Assembly (NCBI GenBank): GCA_029216955.1
Contig: JANAVB010012195.1
Span: 1,132,757 to 1,196,756 of the forward strand
Source: Iris pallida
Taxonomy: Eukaryota > Streptophyta > Magnoliopsida > Asparagales > Iridaceae
DNA length: 64,000 nt
Direction of reading: 5' to 3'
Positions 44,201 through 55,998 of the stretch are shown in pieces. The notes beneath the pieces were generated by a model, which did no database searches, was not told the origin of the DNA, and was given only the letters and a program-made list of their open reading frames with translations. The first letter of the stretch is position 1. Each line of letters opens with the position of its first letter. The position numbers and the translations under genes were made by a program.

Positions 44201-44333
44201 ATGTTACTTTATTAGTTTTACTACAGCGTACTACGATCATATCATAGTCCATTAAATTGGGTTAGCTATGCTTGATTGTACAGCTGGCATGCCACGTGTT
44301 CCCAATCCGATTATTTGGAACTGGGGCGTGACA
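40898..44333 (+). repeat. Element D 5' LTR
   Basis: Begins TGTAAAACCCCTCG, ends GGGGCGTGACA. Contains a ~95-bp pure AT run (41149-41243), CCCTAACCC-rich stretch, a GC-rich block (41480-41730) and a long AT-rich body (41750-43200). No gene; open frames here mirror composition. Confidence 0.93.
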
Positions 44334-44341
44334 TGTTTTAG

Positions 44342-44361
44342 TGGTGGCCCATGCAGGTCTC
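44342..44361 (+). other. Primer binding site, tRNA-Ile type (element D)
   Basis: TGGTGGCCCATGCAGGTCTC, 8 bases after the LTR; complementary over about 20 bases to the 3' end of plant tRNA-Ile(AAU) including CCA. Confidence 0.75.
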
Positions 44362-44533
44362 AAAATTTGTTTGGTTACGTTACTGTACCGAACAAGCCTG
44401 CAAATTAGGTTTAGAATATTAGGTCTCATCCATACTTGACTATATCATTCTTGATTATCCTTGAACAAATTCTTTTGCATCTCGTTTGTTTCCGTCCTAT
44501 TCTCAATTCCTTCTATCTTATCTCTATAGAATC

Positions 44534-45865
44534 ATGAATCTAAGGAGTGGATGTACCGCTGCCGGTAGAGACAACCAGTCATCTGGTACGGATAATCAGT
44601 CTGCAAGGGTAGTTCTAACCCACCCTTTGCTTCCAGGGCAGACGTCTCAGCCAGTTGGTGCACAACCGACTAGGGTACCTCCTCCTCCCCCGCAGTACCC
44701 TCGACACCATATGGAGTATCCCCCGGCTATGCCTCAAGACAGTCAGGCACAGATGTTTCAGTTCATGCACATGATGATGCAAGATCAGAGACAGCAAGCA
44801 GCAGAGCAGAGACAAGAAGCAGCTGAGCAAAAACGGGAAGCTGCTGAGATGAGACAGGGATTTTTGACAGCTATGGAGAGGATGACAGCACCAGCACCTG
44901 CACCAGCTCCGACACTAGCTCCCGTGAGACCAGCACGGGTAGGTTCAGTGAAGGACTACGTACAGATGAACCCTAAACCTTATTTGGGAAACGAGAGTCC
45001 GGAGGAGACCACTACTTGGATCACCAGCACCAAGAAAAAATTGCAGGCATCTCAGTTGCCTGAGGATTTATGGATGACTGGTGTAAGAACTCAGCTGGAG
45101 GGGAATGCCCATTACTGGTGGGATTCTATGGAGCGTCAGTTGGGTACTCGTCAGACGTGGGAACAATTTCTGGAGTTTTTTGATAAGAAGTACTTCCCTA
45201 CCACTGTGAAGAATGCCTTATACAACCAGTTCCTGCACCTGGAGCAAGGGAACAAGACTGTTGATGAGTATAACTCGGAGTTCAGTCGACTCAGCAAATA
45301 TGGGGAGGTACTGATACCCAATGATCTGGAGAAGGCCAAGAGATTTCACAACGGGCTGAGGCAGGAGCTACAGCATTATACTAGCTCTCAGTCCCGAATC
45401 TCTTATGCTGAATTGCTGACGGAGGCCAGGATTCAGGAGACAATTAGCAAGGGGAAGCTGAACCAGCAGAAGAACCAGCCAGTGCAGACGAAGATGCAGC
45501 AAGGAGGTCCTATCAAGAGACCTATGGGACATCATCAGCATCAGCAGAAGACTGGACCCTACCAGTCTAAGGAGCTTCCGACTTGCCATTTCTATGGCAG
45601 GAAGGGACACTTACAGAGAGAGTGCAGAAGGATGCTGGGTACTTGCTTAGCTTGTGGATTGAGCCAGCATCAGGCTCGAGATTGCCCAGTTCGGGGAGTC
45701 ATTGTGCCAGCAGGAGGACAGAAGCCACTAGCACCAGGAGGTCAGCAGAGAGGACCTATACTCCCTTCACAGTCAGCACAGTTGAGAAAGCCAAGCAGCA
45801 GGCAGGAAACAAGAAGCAAGGACAGATTTTTGCTCTCACTCAGGGAGAAGATGGAACCGAAGTGA
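44534..45865 (+). CDS. Element D gag
   Basis: Nucleocapsid/capsid protein. The ATG at 44534 (MNLRSGCTAAG) fits better than the upstream one in the leader. Residues about 75-110 hold Gln/Ala/Glu heptad-like repeats (QQAAEQRQEAAEQKREAAE, probably coiled coil). The capsid core follows (YLGNESPEETTTWI, HYWWDSMERQLG, FLEFFDKKYFP, VDEYNSEFSRLSKYG). Two zinc knuckles lie near the end: CHFYGRKGHLQREC, with Tyr for the second Cys, and CLACGLSQHQARDC, intact. In related elements gag runs on in frame into protease; here it ends at 45865 and the protease is in another frame. Confidence 0.88.
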   Translation: MNLRSGCTAAGRDNQSSGTDNQSARVVLTHPLLPGQTSQPVGAQPTRVPPPPPQYPRHHMEYPPAMPQDSQAQMFQFMHMMMQDQRQQAAEQRQEAAEQKREAAEMRQGFLTAMERMTAPAPAPAPTLAPVRPARVGSVKDYVQMNPKPYLGNESPEETTTWITSTKKKLQASQLPEDLWMTGVRTQLEGNAHYWWDSMERQLGTRQTWEQFLEFFDKKYFPTTVKNALYNQFLHLEQGNKTVDEYNSEFSRLSKYGEVLIPNDLEKAKRFHNGLRQELQHYTSSQSRISYAELLTEARIQETISKGKLNQQKNQPVQTKMQQGGPIKRPMGHHQHQQKTGPYQSKELPTCHFYGRKGHLQRECRRMLGTCLACGLSQHQARDCPVRGVIVPAGGQKPLAPGGQQRGPILPSQSAQLRKPSSRQETRSKDRFLLSLREKMEPK

Positions 45866-45875
45866 GACTATCACA

Positions 45876-46472
45876 GGTACTATTTTAGTAGGTTCATTGC
45901 CTGCTACAGTGTTATTTGATTCTGGTGCCACCCTATCATTTATATCATCTAGATTTATAGCTGTGCATAGGATAGCTACTTCTACTATGCCTAAGAGTTG
46001 GAAAATTATTACTGGTAGGGGTGTAGTACCTGTGACTAGTACATGTAGAACCTGTTCGGTAGTTATTTGTGGCCGAGAGATGAGAGCTCGACTTTTGGTA
46101 TTACCTATACCAAATTTTGACGTAGTATTGGGTATGGATTGGCTTAGTCAATATCATGCTATATTGGACTGCCACAGGGGTTGTGCTATATTTAGACCGC
46201 CAGGTCAGCCGGAGTTTGAATTTCATAGAGGAAGCATTGAGAAGGGAGTATCTCAGTATCATGGAGCTTGCATGGCGATGGAGGTTGCCCCGCCACCGAT
46301 CATTGATGAGTTTTCTGATGTCTTTCCCGATGATCTGCCGGGTCTACCATCCGACAGAGAGGTTGAGTTCACCATTGAGCTCATACCAGCAGCGGCACCA
46401 ATCTCTTCAAATGTCTATCGACTGGCGAAGAAGGAGCTGGATGAAATGAAGGTGCAGCTGCAGGAGTTATAA
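45876..46472 (+). pseudogene. Element D protease and start of RT, ends at a nonsense codon
   Basis: Aspartic protease with active site DSGAT at 45918-45932 and the LGMDWLSQYHA box near 46131; then the FSDVFPDDLPGLPSDREVEF bridge leading into RT. The frame stops at TAA 46470-46472, followed at once in the same frame by [16 protein letters not shown], so one substitution in a Glu/Gln codon breaks the polyprotein. The domain has no natural start; it would be made from a gag-pol fusion. Upstream the frame shifts relative to gag around 45780-45870. Confidence 0.85.
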
Positions 46473-48119
46473 GACAAGGGATTTATCAGACCAAGTGTAT
46501 CACCTTGGGGAGCCCCGGTCTTGTTTGTGCCAAAGAAAGATGGAACAGTTCGTATGTGCATTGATTATAGGGCTCTTAATGCTGTGACGATCAAGAACAA
46601 GTATCCCCTGCCCCGAATTGATGATCTATTTGACCAGCTGACAGGAGCCCAAGTATTCTCGAAGATTGATCTGAGATCGGGATACCATCAAGTAAAGGTT
46701 CGGAAGGAAGACATCCAGAAGACGGCATTCAGGACTCGGTATGGTCATTACGAGTTCTTAGTAATGCCCTTTGGTTTGACAAATGCACCGGCTGTATTCA
46801 TGAATTTAATGAACATAGTATTCCATGAATATCTTGATAAGTTTGTCGTAGTATTCATCGACGACATTTTGGTGTATTCAAAGAACCATGAAGAGCATGA
46901 GGATCACTTGAGGAAGGTGCTGGAGATCTTGAGGCATCAGAAGTTATATGCAAAGCTGAGTAAGTGTGAATTTCTGCTAGATCATGTTTCATTTCTTGGA
47001 CATGTTATCTCAGGGAAAGGCATAGAAGTGGATCCGACGAAGATATCAGTAGTGGAGTCGTGGCCAACTCCAACCGATGTTTCAGAGGTGCGAAGTTTTC
47101 TGGGGCTTGCCGGATATTACCGGAGGTTCGTAGAGAATTTTGCAAGAATTGCGGAGCCCATGACGAAGTTGACTCGCAAGGATCAGAAGTTCGAGTGGAC
47201 GGAAGAGTGCCAAGCTGCTTTTGATGATTTGAAGAAGCGCCTTACTACTGCACCAGTCTTGACCATTCCATCGGGATCAGGAGGTTTTGTCATCTATAGT
47301 GATGCATCCGGGAAGGGATTAGGATGCGTCTTGATGCAGCATGGGAAGGTAGTTGCATATGGTTCTCGGCAGTTGAGGACCCACGAGAAGAATTATCCCA
47401 CGCATGACTTAGATCTTGCGGCGGTGATATTTGCCTTAAAGCTTTGGAGGCATTATCTGTATGGAGAAACAGTGGAGGTATATACAGATCATAAGAATCT
47501 CAAGTATGTCTATACTCAGAAGGATTTAAATTTGAGACAGAGGCGTTGGCTTGAGTTGATGGCAGATTTTGATATTGAGTTACAGTACCATCCAGGGAAG
47601 GCGAATTCAGTAGCAGATGTATTGAGCCGGAGGCCTATGGCACATTTCTTGACATCACAGAAGGAGTTGCTATATGACTTGGAAAAGATGGGCATCGAAG
47701 TGGTTAGGCCTGGAGAGGCTGCAAAGATGATGAATCTTCAGGTTCAATCTTCATTGGTAGAGCGGATCAAGGCGACCTTACCGACAGATGCCAGATATCA
47801 GAGGCTTCGACAGAGGACAGAGCAAGGACTGCAGACTGGATTGAGGATTCATGAAGATAGGACCTTGAGGTGCGGAGATCGCCTCTATGTTCCTAATGGA
47901 GAGATCAGGCAGGAGCTGATGACAGAGTCTCATAGCTCGACTTATTCTATTCATCCAGGAGGTACAAAGATGTACAGGGACCTGAGACAGCGCTACTGGT
48001 GGCATGGAATGAAGCGTGAGATAGAACAGTTTGTAGCAAAGTGCTTAGTGTGTCAGCAAGTCAAGGCTGAACATCAGAGGTCCGCAGGATTATTGCAACC
48101 GCTTCCGATACCTGAGTGA
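46473..48119 (+). pseudogene. Element D reverse transcriptase, RNase H and integrase zinc domain
   Basis: One open segment, same frame as the protease. RT boxes: [48 protein letters not shown] and catalytic FIDDILVYS near 46854. RNase [13 protein letters not shown] near 47288 and [10 protein letters not shown] near 47481, ending in [10 protein letters not shown]. Integrase zinc domain: [26 protein letters not shown] then [10 protein letters not shown]. It ends PLPIPE and TGA at 48117-48119 where relatives have Trp (TGG), a single nonsense change; the frame resumes with [10 protein letters not shown]. Confidence 0.9.
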
Positions 48120-49193
48120 AAGTGGGAGCACATCACTATGGATTTCGTTACGGAATTTCCGAGGAGCCCAGCTGGACGAGATGCAGTTTGGGTGATTGTG
48201 GACAGATTATCGAAGTCTGCTCATTTCATACCATTCCGAGTGGGGCAATCTACAGAGGTATTGGCAGACCTATATATGAAGGAGATAGTGCGATTACATA
48301 GAGTACCAGTCAGTATAGTCTCTGATCGAGATACGAGATTCACATCGCACTTCTGGAGGAGCATGCAGGAAAGTCTGGGCACAAGACTGAAGTTCAGCAC
48401 TGCTTATCACCCTCAGACGGACGGACAGTCAGAGCGTACCATCCAGACGCTGGAGGACATGTTGAGAGCTTGCATGTTAGATTTTGGAGGATCCTGGAAG
48501 GATCACTTGCATTTGGTAGAGTTCTCTTACAACAATAGCTACCAGGCAAGTATCCAGATGGCCCCTTTTGAAGCATTATACGGAAGAAAGTGTCGATCGC
48601 CAGCATGTTGGGGTGATGTAGGCGAGAGACAGATATTGGGACCAGAGTTAGTGACTCGTACAGTAGATACAGTCAAGAAGATTCAGGGGCATCTACGAGC
48701 AGCACAGGACCGGCAGAAACAGTGGGCAGACACTCATAGGCGACCTCTTGAGTTCAAGGAAGGAGATCATGTGTTCTTGAGAATCTTCCCGACTAGAGGG
48801 ACAATCAGATTTGGAGTCAGAGGAAAGCTCAGCCCAAGGTACATCGGACCATTCGATGTGTTGGAGAAAGTTGGCGAGGTTGCATACAGATTGGCACTTC
48901 CGCAGTCATTGGAAGGCGTCCATGACGTATTTCATGTCTCCCAGTTGAGGAAGTATGTGGCAGACCCTAACCACGTACTTGATCATTCAGAGATCACCGT
49001 GGGACCGACTTTGTCCTACGAGGAGCAGCCTGTGGAGATCCTAGACCGCAGAGAGAAAGTGTTGAAGGGGAAGACCATTCGACTAGTCCGAGTTGCGTGG
49101 AAACACCATTCTCTGGGCGAATCGACTTGGGAGCGGGAAGATTCTATTCTGGAGCATTATCCATACCTTCGTGAGGCGTCTGGTATGACTTAA
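48120..49193 (+). pseudogene. Element D integrase core and chromodomain
   Basis: DDE integrase with MDFVTEFPRS near 48138, VSDRDTRFTSHFW near 48318 and [13 protein letters not shown] near 48423, then the C-terminal domain ([25 protein letters not shown]). A chromodomain of about 50 residues follows ([36 protein letters not shown]), which in this lineage can bind modified histones and direct integration. It is separated from the rest only by the TGA at 48117. Natural stop at 49191-49193. Confidence 0.9.
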
Positions 49194-49315
49194 TTCTGCA
49201 AATATTCACTCTCTAGATTCTGCTTAATTTAGTTGTAAAATTTCCTAGATTTAGAATTGATTGTGTGTTTTCTTTTAATCCCAGCTTGTTTTTAATTTCG
49301 AGGACGAAATTTTAT

Positions 49316-49328
49316 AAGTTGGGGAGAA
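49316..49328 (+). other. Polypurine tract of element D
   Basis: AAGTTGGGGAGAA directly precedes the 3' LTR TGTAAAACC; the upstream AATTTCGAGGACGAAATTTTA tract is typical of Tekay/Del ends and occurs in elements A and E also. Confidence 0.8.
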
Positions 49329-49527
49329 TGTAAAACCCCTCGAAATATTTTTTTATTTATTATTTATTTGTTACTGAATTTTGTTATTTGTTAAATAAAT
49401 GTTATTACACTAATTATTAATTATTTATAAAGTTTGGATATATATGTATATATATATGAAAATGTTTGTGTGTGCATTGTATCAGGAACTCTAATTCATT
49501 TAGTTTATTTATTAGACTATATATATA

Positions 49528-49587
<60 letters not shown>

Positions 49588-49589
49588 TA

Positions 49590-49665
<76 letters not shown>

Positions 49666-50558
49666 TATACTTATATATATATAAAATATATATATATATA
49701 TACTTATATAGATATGGTGTTTCAATTCAGAGCAAACCAAAACCCATTTCATGTATCCCAACCCTAACCTTAGCTCAACCCATGGGCCATCTACCCTCAC
49801 CCTAACTTAGGTCCAAACCCATTAGGGTTTCCTAACTTGTGGATCTAATATATATATATATGTATCATCCACTACTCTCAACCCTAACCCTAACTTCACA
49901 CAACTCCATCTCTGCCCATCCTCACCGCCACCCCTAGCCGATCCCGGTTGTAATGTCTGTGGTTCGTATTACGTATCTTGGTATACGTGTACGTATTCTT
50001 GACTCGTATTGCGTATTTTTTTGCATGGTTATTTTGGCATGTCATTGGTTGTGGCTTAGCTTGGTTCGGCTTAGCTTGGTTTGGTTTGCTTTTGGGTTCA
50101 TCATGAACCAAAAGAAAACCCCTACCTACCACCACCACTACCCTTTATTAACCCATTCCCCTTTCTCTCTCTTCATTTATTCTTCTTCTTCCCTATCATA
50201 ACTTCTTCAACCACCAGGAGAAAGAGAGAGAGAGCTTAGGCAAGTGCAAACTTGCTTCATGATGGATCTCAATTTTTATTGTTCCATTCTCTTCCTTACT
50301 TGATTCTAAGCCTCTTTAGAACTTGACATTTTTGGATTTGATGGATGGATTCTTGTAGATCTAAGTTTGTAAACTTTCAATTTTTCTTGGTTTTGATCTT
50401 TAAAACTTGGTTATTTTCGAAAACTAGTGTTTCTATGTTGTAGAGAATTCAATTTCATGCAGTTTTGGCTTTTGTTTCACTTGATTTCGGCTTCGGATGA
50501 GGAAGTTATGGCCAAAACCATTTCTGGTCATTTCTAGGTTCATCTGCAGCATAATCAG

Positions 50559-51160
50559 CATGTCGCAGAAGGCGCGTGTCACAGAAGGCGCATGTTGCAA
50601 TGAAGCGCATGTCGCGGTAGCCGCATATCATGTCGCAGAAGGCGCATGTCGCAGAAGGCGCATGTTGCAATGAAGCGCATGTCGCGGTAGCCGCATATCA
50701 TGTCGCAGAAGGCGCATGTCGCAGAAGGCGCATGTTGCAATGAAGCGCATGTCGCGGTAGCCGCATATCATGTCGCAGAAGGCGCATGTCGCAGAAGGCG
50801 CATGTTGCAATGAAGCGCATGTCGCGGTAGCCGTGTATCATGTCGCAGAAGGCGCATGTCGTAGAAGGCGCATGTTGCAATGAAGCGCATGTCGCGGTAG
50901 CCGCATATCATGTCGCAGAAGGCGCATGTCGCAGTAGGCGCATGTTGCAATGAGGCGCATGTCGCGGTAGGCGCATATCATGTCGCAGTTGAGCCACATG
51001 AGGCGCATATCGCGGTAGGCGCATATCATATCGCAGTTGAGCCACATGAGGCGCATGTCGCGGTAGGCGCATATCATGTCGCGCATGAGCCGCATTAAGG
51101 CGCATGTCGCAGTAGGCGCATATGGTGTCGCAGTTGCATGCATGTCGCAGAATAGGCCGC
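50559..51160. repeat. 70-bp higher-order minisatellite in solo LTR F
   Basis: Six 70-bp units start at 50559, 50629, 50699, 50769, 50839 and 50909. Each unit is itself built of four 16-17-bp monomers of the type CATGTCGCAGAAGGCG plus CATAT. From 50979 to about 51160 rearranged monomers follow, with a CAGTTGAGCCACATGAGGCG variant. Overlapping antisense frames are artefacts of the repeat. Confidence 0.95.
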
Positions 51161-51950
51161 ATAATGCATATTTTGACTATTACTAACTGTCATATGTCCT
51201 AATTGATTGAATTATTGCTCGAATTTCTCCCAACTCCCAACATGAAAGTTGTAGATCTTTTCCTTGGCTTCAAGAATAGGTCACTAATTATTTTATGCAA
51301 GTTCTCTCACTCATGATAATGTAAGAATAGAACACGATAGTGGCCCGCTGTGGTGCACTCTTGACAAGTAAACTGGCATGATATGTCTCGACATGCTGTT
51401 ATGACAGCTAGCCTGACATGACAAGTGTGAATGACCTGGACACCGTAGGCGATTGCGTTTGTACAAATAAACTGGTACTGTCTTGCATCATGTCTAGGAT
51501 GGGGATCCCTGAGTACCACGGTCAGGGTTACCTACTGAAATTGACTAAGGCTAATTAACTAAGAACGATTCAGTAGTCATGAAGAGATTCCCAGCTACAG
51601 GCAATCCCGTTATCTGGGCGCATTAAGTGGACTTGTAGCCTACCGACGAGTAGGGCACATTTCTAGCACACAGTCATGTGGTGCTCCCTTCATAAACGGA
51701 CATTCGACCCGGATAACCGGATGGTCTGCAGGGCTTGTGGCTGTTGGGATAATCTCATTGCATCTTGCTAGTAACTAGGCCTGTGATAACCCTAGTTAGT
51801 TAAAAGTATCAAGCCGTACTCTTGATTGGCCGTGATTGATTGGATGTAGTTTATTCCATCTTAGTCTTATCCTGATCCTGTACAAGATTGTATCAGGACA
51901 TGATTTCTTGTATCGATAAATGATGGGATACCAAGTTCTGTTCAGATGAA

Positions 51951-52461
51951 GGGTTACAATCCCGGTCCTTGTTTGGTTTAAGGGTTGTAACTTGGCTATC
52001 TGAATAGTTCCATGGTTATCTTATCATATATCGTCCTGCTTATTGTGCCCGCCTTAACAATAAAGATTCGGGGTCCAGTTCTGTTCAGGCGAAGGGTTAC
52101 AACCCCGGTCCTTGTTTGGTTTAAGGGTTGTAACCTGGCTCCCGGAGCAGTTCTGTGTCCTCTCTTCGTTTATTGTCTTATTGTAACCCCCTGTCATGCT
52201 CGTCATGTTTTACCTTTACTTCAATACCATGATTATTTATACTGGCCTTAACAATAAAGATCAGGGGTCCAGTTCTGTTCAGGCGAAGGGTTACAACCCC
52301 GGTCCTTGTTCGGTTTAAGGGTTGTAACCTGGCTTCCGGAGCAGTTCTGCGTCCTCTCTTCGTTTATTATCTTGTTACCTTATTAATAGTAATTAAGGCG
52401 GGTTTCTATTCAGGCGAAGGATTGCAACCCCGGTCCTTGTTTGGTTTAAGGGTTGCAGTCT
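51951..52461 (+). repeat. Four hairpin-forming repeats in solo LTR F
   Basis: Hairpins at 51951-51993, 52094-52136, 52288-52330 and 52419-52461 share a GGTTACAACC-type 11-bp stem and a near-invariant 21-base loop CCGGTCCTTGTTTGG-TTTAAG type. Copies 2 and 3 sit in a larger 194-bp duplication with CCAGTTCTGTTCAGGCGAAGG. Stem differences between copies are compensatory at two positions. Confidence 0.85.
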
Positions 52462-55400
52462 GGCTACTTGAATGGTTTCTCCGTGTTCAATATATTATTG
52501 TTATCTCAGCTATTATCACTATCTTTTAATTACCTTTACTATTTATTTGTGATATACTGGTTTTAGTTCCTAAGTGAATCCTTTGTGGCACTTGCTCTTT
52601 CTGGGGTCTGACCCAGCTGGTTTTGAGTGGCCAGATATCGGAGCAGCACCAGAGGATCCACCTGTCTTCCAGCCCGATGGTGACCACCAGGCGTAACCAG
52701 GGCAACGAGTGGGTTTCTTTTGTCCTCCCACTCTATTTGTAAAATTATTCTTTTGAGGCGTTTAGCCGGCGAGCACGTGTTAGCTCGTATTGTACCTTTA
52801 TTTACTGTCTGCCTACGGGCTGTAACATGATTGACAGATCCTAGGGTTGATCATGTATGACTGAACTCTTGCTAGTCCTGACATTTTGTACGACTAGCTT
52901 CATGATCATCCAATATGTAATGTATGGGACGCCTTGCTATTATATATTTGGTGCTCTGACATCTTGTAACTACTATTACTTGCTTGTGATTGAGACAATA
53001 GGCTTGTTCATGACCATAGAAGACTGTTGGCTTGTAGTTAAACCCTCATGTATCTAGACAGCCGTGACCGTATAGCGAGGTGGGTTGCACTTCAATATAC
53101 GTAGCTGGCTATGTACGCCCCCGCTCTCCAGTATTCTGGTGCAGGGGCGTGACACCGGTGACCCTTCCTTCTGCCTCCTCCCCCTCAATCGAGGCCTCGC
53201 CGTCGGATGACGAGAGCGCGGCGTTCCCCGCACGCCCGCGCGCTGCAGCCGGCCCGCGCCCGCGCGCTGCACCGGTCGCCCGCTGATCCCGGCGACCCTC
53301 CTCGTCGGTGCGACCCCCTCGTCGGCGAGCCACCCCCCTGCGGCATGGCCAGGTAGCCCCCGACCCACCACGTGGCGTTGTCACGTGGGAAAAACCCCCC
53401 ATGCATGCTTTAAATCTAGTTTTAGGGATTAAAATCTGATTATTCAGTTTATTATAATGATTGTATTTGTGTATAAATTGATGATTAATTAGATCTAATC
53501 ATAGAAAATCATTGGTAATTAAGTAGAGGTTCTGCCCTAATTTTTGTGAGAATTAATATTAATTATTGGCATTTATTTTTAATTAATTATGAGTTCTCGA
53601 TGCTAGTAATTATATAATTGTGTTTTCTGTTTTAATCTTTAAGTGATACTTTTATTACGAATTAAATAAAACTTTGTACATGAAAAAGTTTGTAAAATTA
53701 ATATAGTATTTTAAAATAATTTTTCCAGAATTTATAGAATTTAATTTATAATTATTTTATGTGAAAAACAGTGAATTTAAATTGTTTAATTAGTTCTGTT
53801 TGATTCATATTATTTAATTAGTAAATAATTAAATAATATAATTTATATGGAAAATATAGATTTAAATATAAGGTATATTATGGAAATTTCTCCAATATTT
53901 TATTTTTTTTAAAATATTTTATTTAGATTTATCTTGTGAGTTTTGTATTAATCAAATCAATTATTAAATACTGTTTTCAATTTATATTATTTATTTGGTT
54001 AGAAATTAAATAATATTTATTGAATAGAAAATGTTTGTAAAAATATACTCTTCTGTAAAAAAAATAATTCCAATATTTAATTATAGTTATTTATAATTAT
54101 TTAGATTTAGTTGTGTAATTTCTAGATTTATTAAATAAGTTATATATATTATATAATTAATTGTTATTAATTATATAAATATTGTAATTTTGTGAAGTGA
54201 TAAGATTCTGTTAGAAATGTTTAAATATGATATTTAGAAATTTATTTAATGTATTTTATATATATTTACAAAATTTTTAAGATTTAAAAGTAATTTTGAG
54301 AATCATGTTTAGGATTATGTATTAAATTGTGTAATAGTTATTTATTAATTTAAATAATTATTAATTATGTGTTACTATTGTGAATTTAGCTTTAATGATC
54401 AAATTTAAGGTTTGTGGTGATTTTTAGGATTTATTTAGAATTATTAAGTACTTATTGTTATTAACTATTCATTTAAATAAATAGATTTAATGGTAATAAT
54501 TTATTTCTGTAAAAATATATATATTATATATTTATTATTCTGATATTATTTAGTTTATTATTAAAATAGAATGATTTTTAAGGATTTTTACTATTTTTGT
54601 TAGTATTATTAGGAATTGTGTGTACATATGTGTATTAAATTGGTTGGTTAATTAATTATAATTAATTAATCAATTAATTATTAAATATTTGGTTATATAT
54701 AAATTTCAGAATATAAATTGTATGATAATAAGTATATTTTACATACTTATTATTGTTCATAATTATTGATACTAGTTAGCTAGTAGTAATAGATTAATTT
54801 AAATTAAAGATTACTTAGCAATTAAATGAATTGTTTAATTTGTTTAATTAGTAATTAATTAGAGATAAATCTTGTTTAGGATTATTTGCTTCTCGGGACT
54901 CGGACTCTACTTTGGACCCGGATACTCAGTGGCTGGACACAGGCAAGTACACCTTGCTTGACATTACTATGCAGTAGTTTCAAATTCCCAGTTTATTGCT
55001 ATTTGTGTGCACTCGTCTCCATTGATGACTACCCGGTATAGTGTTAGAATAACTTGACACCGTCTCAGACACGTATCACATATGAGTGAGATGAGTACAG
55101 AGGTTATGTGTTGACTGGCCCTTAACACATGATCTTGAGTCTGTTAGCAGTTTGGTTTAGTTGTACTATATTTACTATGACGTCTTGCATATTGTTTGTA
55201 CCGCGTATACGGTACGAGTACATTGGGTGGGGAGAGTCTACTAGTGGTGTATGAGAATTTCTGTTTCCAATGTACGCTGGATGCTCGTAGCCCCTCGTTT
55301 CTCAAACCGTAGAACGCTTGGTGGCAGTTTCTTCTTCTTCTCCCCCTCTCATGTGCCACTAGAGATGTCTCGAGTGCATTTACACATAGATGGTTAGAAC

Positions 55401-55998
55401 ACCTTATTGCTTCCTTGTATTTCCTGTCCTTGTTTGGTTAGGAAAATACTGGGTGGCATTCCTATTCGTTACTTTTACATTACTGCTCAGTATATTCATG
55501 CATGTCATTTTCCTGTGTATTTGTTATGTCCCTCTGAGGACCTGGTATCTTTTCCAGAGCTTGACGAGCACTTATTCCCGGCTGATTACGGAGTAGAGGG
55601 ACTTGTTGACGACGACTTTGAGGTGGAGCCGCAGCCTTGATCCTCTGGAGGCTGGCTACATCTTCAGACGTGGGTTTCATTTCCAGTATTCCGTTTATTT
55701 CTATTTACTACTTCATTTCATTCCAGTTGTACTCATTTACTTATTTAGTGGATTGTTCTCCACTAGTCATAGTTGACATTTGGACTCTGTGGCACTGATG
55801 AATTTCTATTCAGTTATCTCTTACTTTATTTCATGGATGAGACTAGTTTACCTGCCTGTGATGTTACTTTATTAGTTTTACTACAGCGTACTACGATCAT
55901 ATCATAGTCCATTAAATTGGGTTAGCTATGCTTGATTGTACAGCTGGCATGCCACGTGTTCCCAATCCGATTATTTGGAACTGGGGCGTGACAGCAGT

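Larger units (their letters stand above)
49949..53154 (+). mobile_element. Element F: solo LTR, Tekay-like
   Basis: Begins TGTAATGTCTGTGG and ends AGGGGCGTGACA, flanked directly by CCGGT duplications (49944-49948 and 53155-53159), with no PBS or interior. It is therefore a solo LTR left by LTR-LTR recombination. The terminal GGGGCGTGACA links it to element D's group. It has no protein. It carries a 70-bp repeat array (50559-51160) and a set of four hairpin repeats (51951-52461). Confidence 0.92.
40898..55993 (+). mobile_element. Element D: Tekay/Del-like chromodomain Ty3-gypsy retrotransposon
   Basis: LTRs 40898-44333 and 49329-55993 (the latter enlarged by solo LTR F), PBS for tRNA-Ile, gag-pol with a C-terminal chromodomain, AATTTCGAGGACGAAATTTTA tract and PPT before the 3' LTR, exact 5-bp duplication. 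LTRs are about 3.44 kb and nearly identical. Nonsense codons at 46470 and 48117 and frame changes between gag and protease make it non-autonomous. Confidence 0.93.
49329..55993 (+). repeat. Element D 3' LTR, interrupted by solo LTR F
   Basis: Pieces 49329-49948 and 53155-55993 align end to end with the 5' LTR; the TA-rich tract here is longer and interrupted (49529-49715). Removing F and one CCGGT leaves about 3.45 kb. Confidence 0.93.

Noticed and set aside
50559..51160. CRISPR-like regular repeats
   Set aside because: Eukaryotic LTR context; units are contiguous with no unique spacers, so it is a minisatellite.
50628..51162. Cys/His/Arg-rich minus-strand frames suggestive of zinc fingers
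   Set aside because: Pure by-product of the 70-bp repeat; spacing is dictated by the DNA period and is not a finger pattern.
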